Source: Micromonospora sp. NBC_01740 (GTDB taxonomy: Bacteria > Actinomycetota > Actinomycetes > Mycobacteriales > Micromonosporaceae). From it: a stretch of DNA of 64,000 nucleotides. The notes beneath the pieces are model-generated. The model was not told where the DNA came from. It worked only from the letters and a program-made list of their open reading frames with translations, and did not search any database. Both the position numbers and the translations under genes were made by a program. The stretch covers positions 3,658,001 to 3,722,000 of the forward strand of contig NZ_CP109150.1 in the NCBI RefSeq assembly GCF_035920365.1, given 5' to 3'. Shown in pieces: positions 63,524 to 64,000 of this stretch (positions are counted from its first letter, which is position 1; each line of letters begins with the position of its first letter).

Positions 63524-64000
63524 GTGGATCGCCTGACGACCAGTGTGTTCGACCTTCCCGACCACCTCGCCGCCAAGGCCGATCCGACGCTGATCGCCGC
63601 CGACGAGCAGCACTTCGCGGCCGTCGCGGGGAGCATCGAGCGGACGAGCACCGAGTTGTCCGACCGCCTCGACGCCGAGCGCCGGGCCCCCGGTGGCAAG
63701 GGCCGGCAGGCGGTGGACCGGGACATGGAGGTCCGTCGGCTGGCCGCCCGCCTGCGCACACTGCGCCGCTTCGGCGTGGACCTCTGCCTCGGCCGGATGG
63801 TCGGCGCCCACGATCCCGCGCCCGCGTACGTCGGTCGGCGTGGCCTCACCGACGGCGCGGGCGGGCGGCTGCTGCTCGACTGGCGTTCCCCCGCGGCCGA
63901 GCCGTTCTTCGCGGCGACCCACGCCAACCCGATGGGCCTGGCGAGCCGCCGCAGGTACCGCTGGACGCGCGGCCGGATCACCGACTACTGGGACGAGGTG
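63524..64000 (+). CDS. helR: RNA polymerase recycling motor ATPase HelR (N-terminal part; continues beyond window)
   Basis: 159 codons are visible from GTG 63524 (VDRLTTSVFDLPDHLAAKAD). The N-terminal coiled coil (ADEQHFAAVAGSIERTSTEL, then RDMEVRRLAARLRTLRRFGV) is followed by the HelD-type 1A start: RMVGAHDPAPAYVGRRGLTD, GRLLLDWRSPAAEPFFAATH and RRRYRWTRGRITDYWDEV. HelR is a UvrD-like ATPase that removes stalled, including rifamycin-bound, RNA polymerase from DNA and protects against rifamycins. Assignment as HelR rather than generic HelD rests on the upstream RAE. Walker motifs lie outside the window. Confidence 0.9.
   Translation, partial: MDRLTTSVFDLPDHLAAKADPTLIAADEQHFAAVAGSIERTSTELSDRLDAERRAPGGKGRQAVDRDMEVRRLAARLRTLRRFGVDLCLGRMVGAHDPAPAYVGRRGLTDGAGGRLLLDWRSPAAEPFFAATHANPMGLASRRRYRWTRGRITDYWDEV

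Overview
This window is chromosomal DNA from a very GC-rich actinobacterium. Several signs point to Micromonosporaceae, most likely Micromonospora or a close relative: pervasive GTG/TTG starts, 4-bp GTGA/ATGA operon overlaps, a GlgE-type glycogen pathway, a HelR gene behind a rifamycin-associated element, and AGATCTTGG-type and GTCGAGCTGA-type palindromic repeats. The genus is an inference from gene content; there is no rRNA gene or other marker in the window.

Layout. (1) 1-9.5 kb: the GlgE glycogen block. It holds glgE (partial), glgA/glgM, glgC and pgm. Between glgE and glgA lies a small regulatory/toxin interval: a one-domain GntR regulator, a 65-aa membrane protein, an XRE-TPR regulator, a vapBC module flanked by a duplicated gene end, and a broken DUF3592-like gene. 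(2) 9.5-11 kb: a palindrome, a 16-bp tandem array, and an NAD kinase. (3) 11-27.7 kb: a Wzx/Wzy-type polysaccharide cluster. It has two tandem 4-epimerases, a flippase, three GT-B glycosyltransferases and a polymerase/ligase-like membrane protein. It also has a UDP-L-FucNAc set (capE, capF, glycosyltransferase, capG) and a bacillosamine-like set (initiating sugar transferase, aminotransferase, acetyltransferase, membrane 4,6-dehydratase). (4) 27.7-33.2 kb: an accessory island of visibly lower GC. An HNH-nuclease remnant and an N-truncated IS110 transposase bracket a two-gene operon, made of a nuclease-STAND-TPR protein of 1002 aa and a 294-aa protein with a Cys/His/Asp (papain/transglutaminase-like) arrangement. 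This is the best candidate in the window for an undescribed, probably anti-phage, system.

(5) 33.2-43.7 kb: housekeeping genes (tex, dgt, an MBL hydrolase, a serine hydrolase, an SDR/alcohol dehydrogenase pair) and two further palindrome + tandem-repeat loci. (6) 43.7-49.6 kb: sdhCAB with a divergent LysR regulator and a canonical T-N11-A box, then a flavoprotein oxidoreductase. (7) 49.6-54.6 kb: hrpA, a cytidine-deaminase-like gene and a YciI-like gene. (8) 54.7-58.7 kb: a siderophore ABC uptake operon behind an IdeR/DmdR1-like iron box. (9) 58.7-64 kb: a polyprenyl-sugar-type GT2, a multi-spanning membrane protein, two unknown genes, and the start of helR preceded by a RAE and an intrinsic terminator.

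How it works together. GlgC makes ADP-glucose, GlgA/GlgM makes maltose-1-phosphate and GlgE polymerises it, while Pgm feeds glucose-1-phosphate. The polysaccharide cluster can supply a 2,4-diamino-sugar-like primer and FucNAc for a lipid-linked repeat unit, which is then flipped and polymerised. Functions are read from motifs and gene order; no database search was run.
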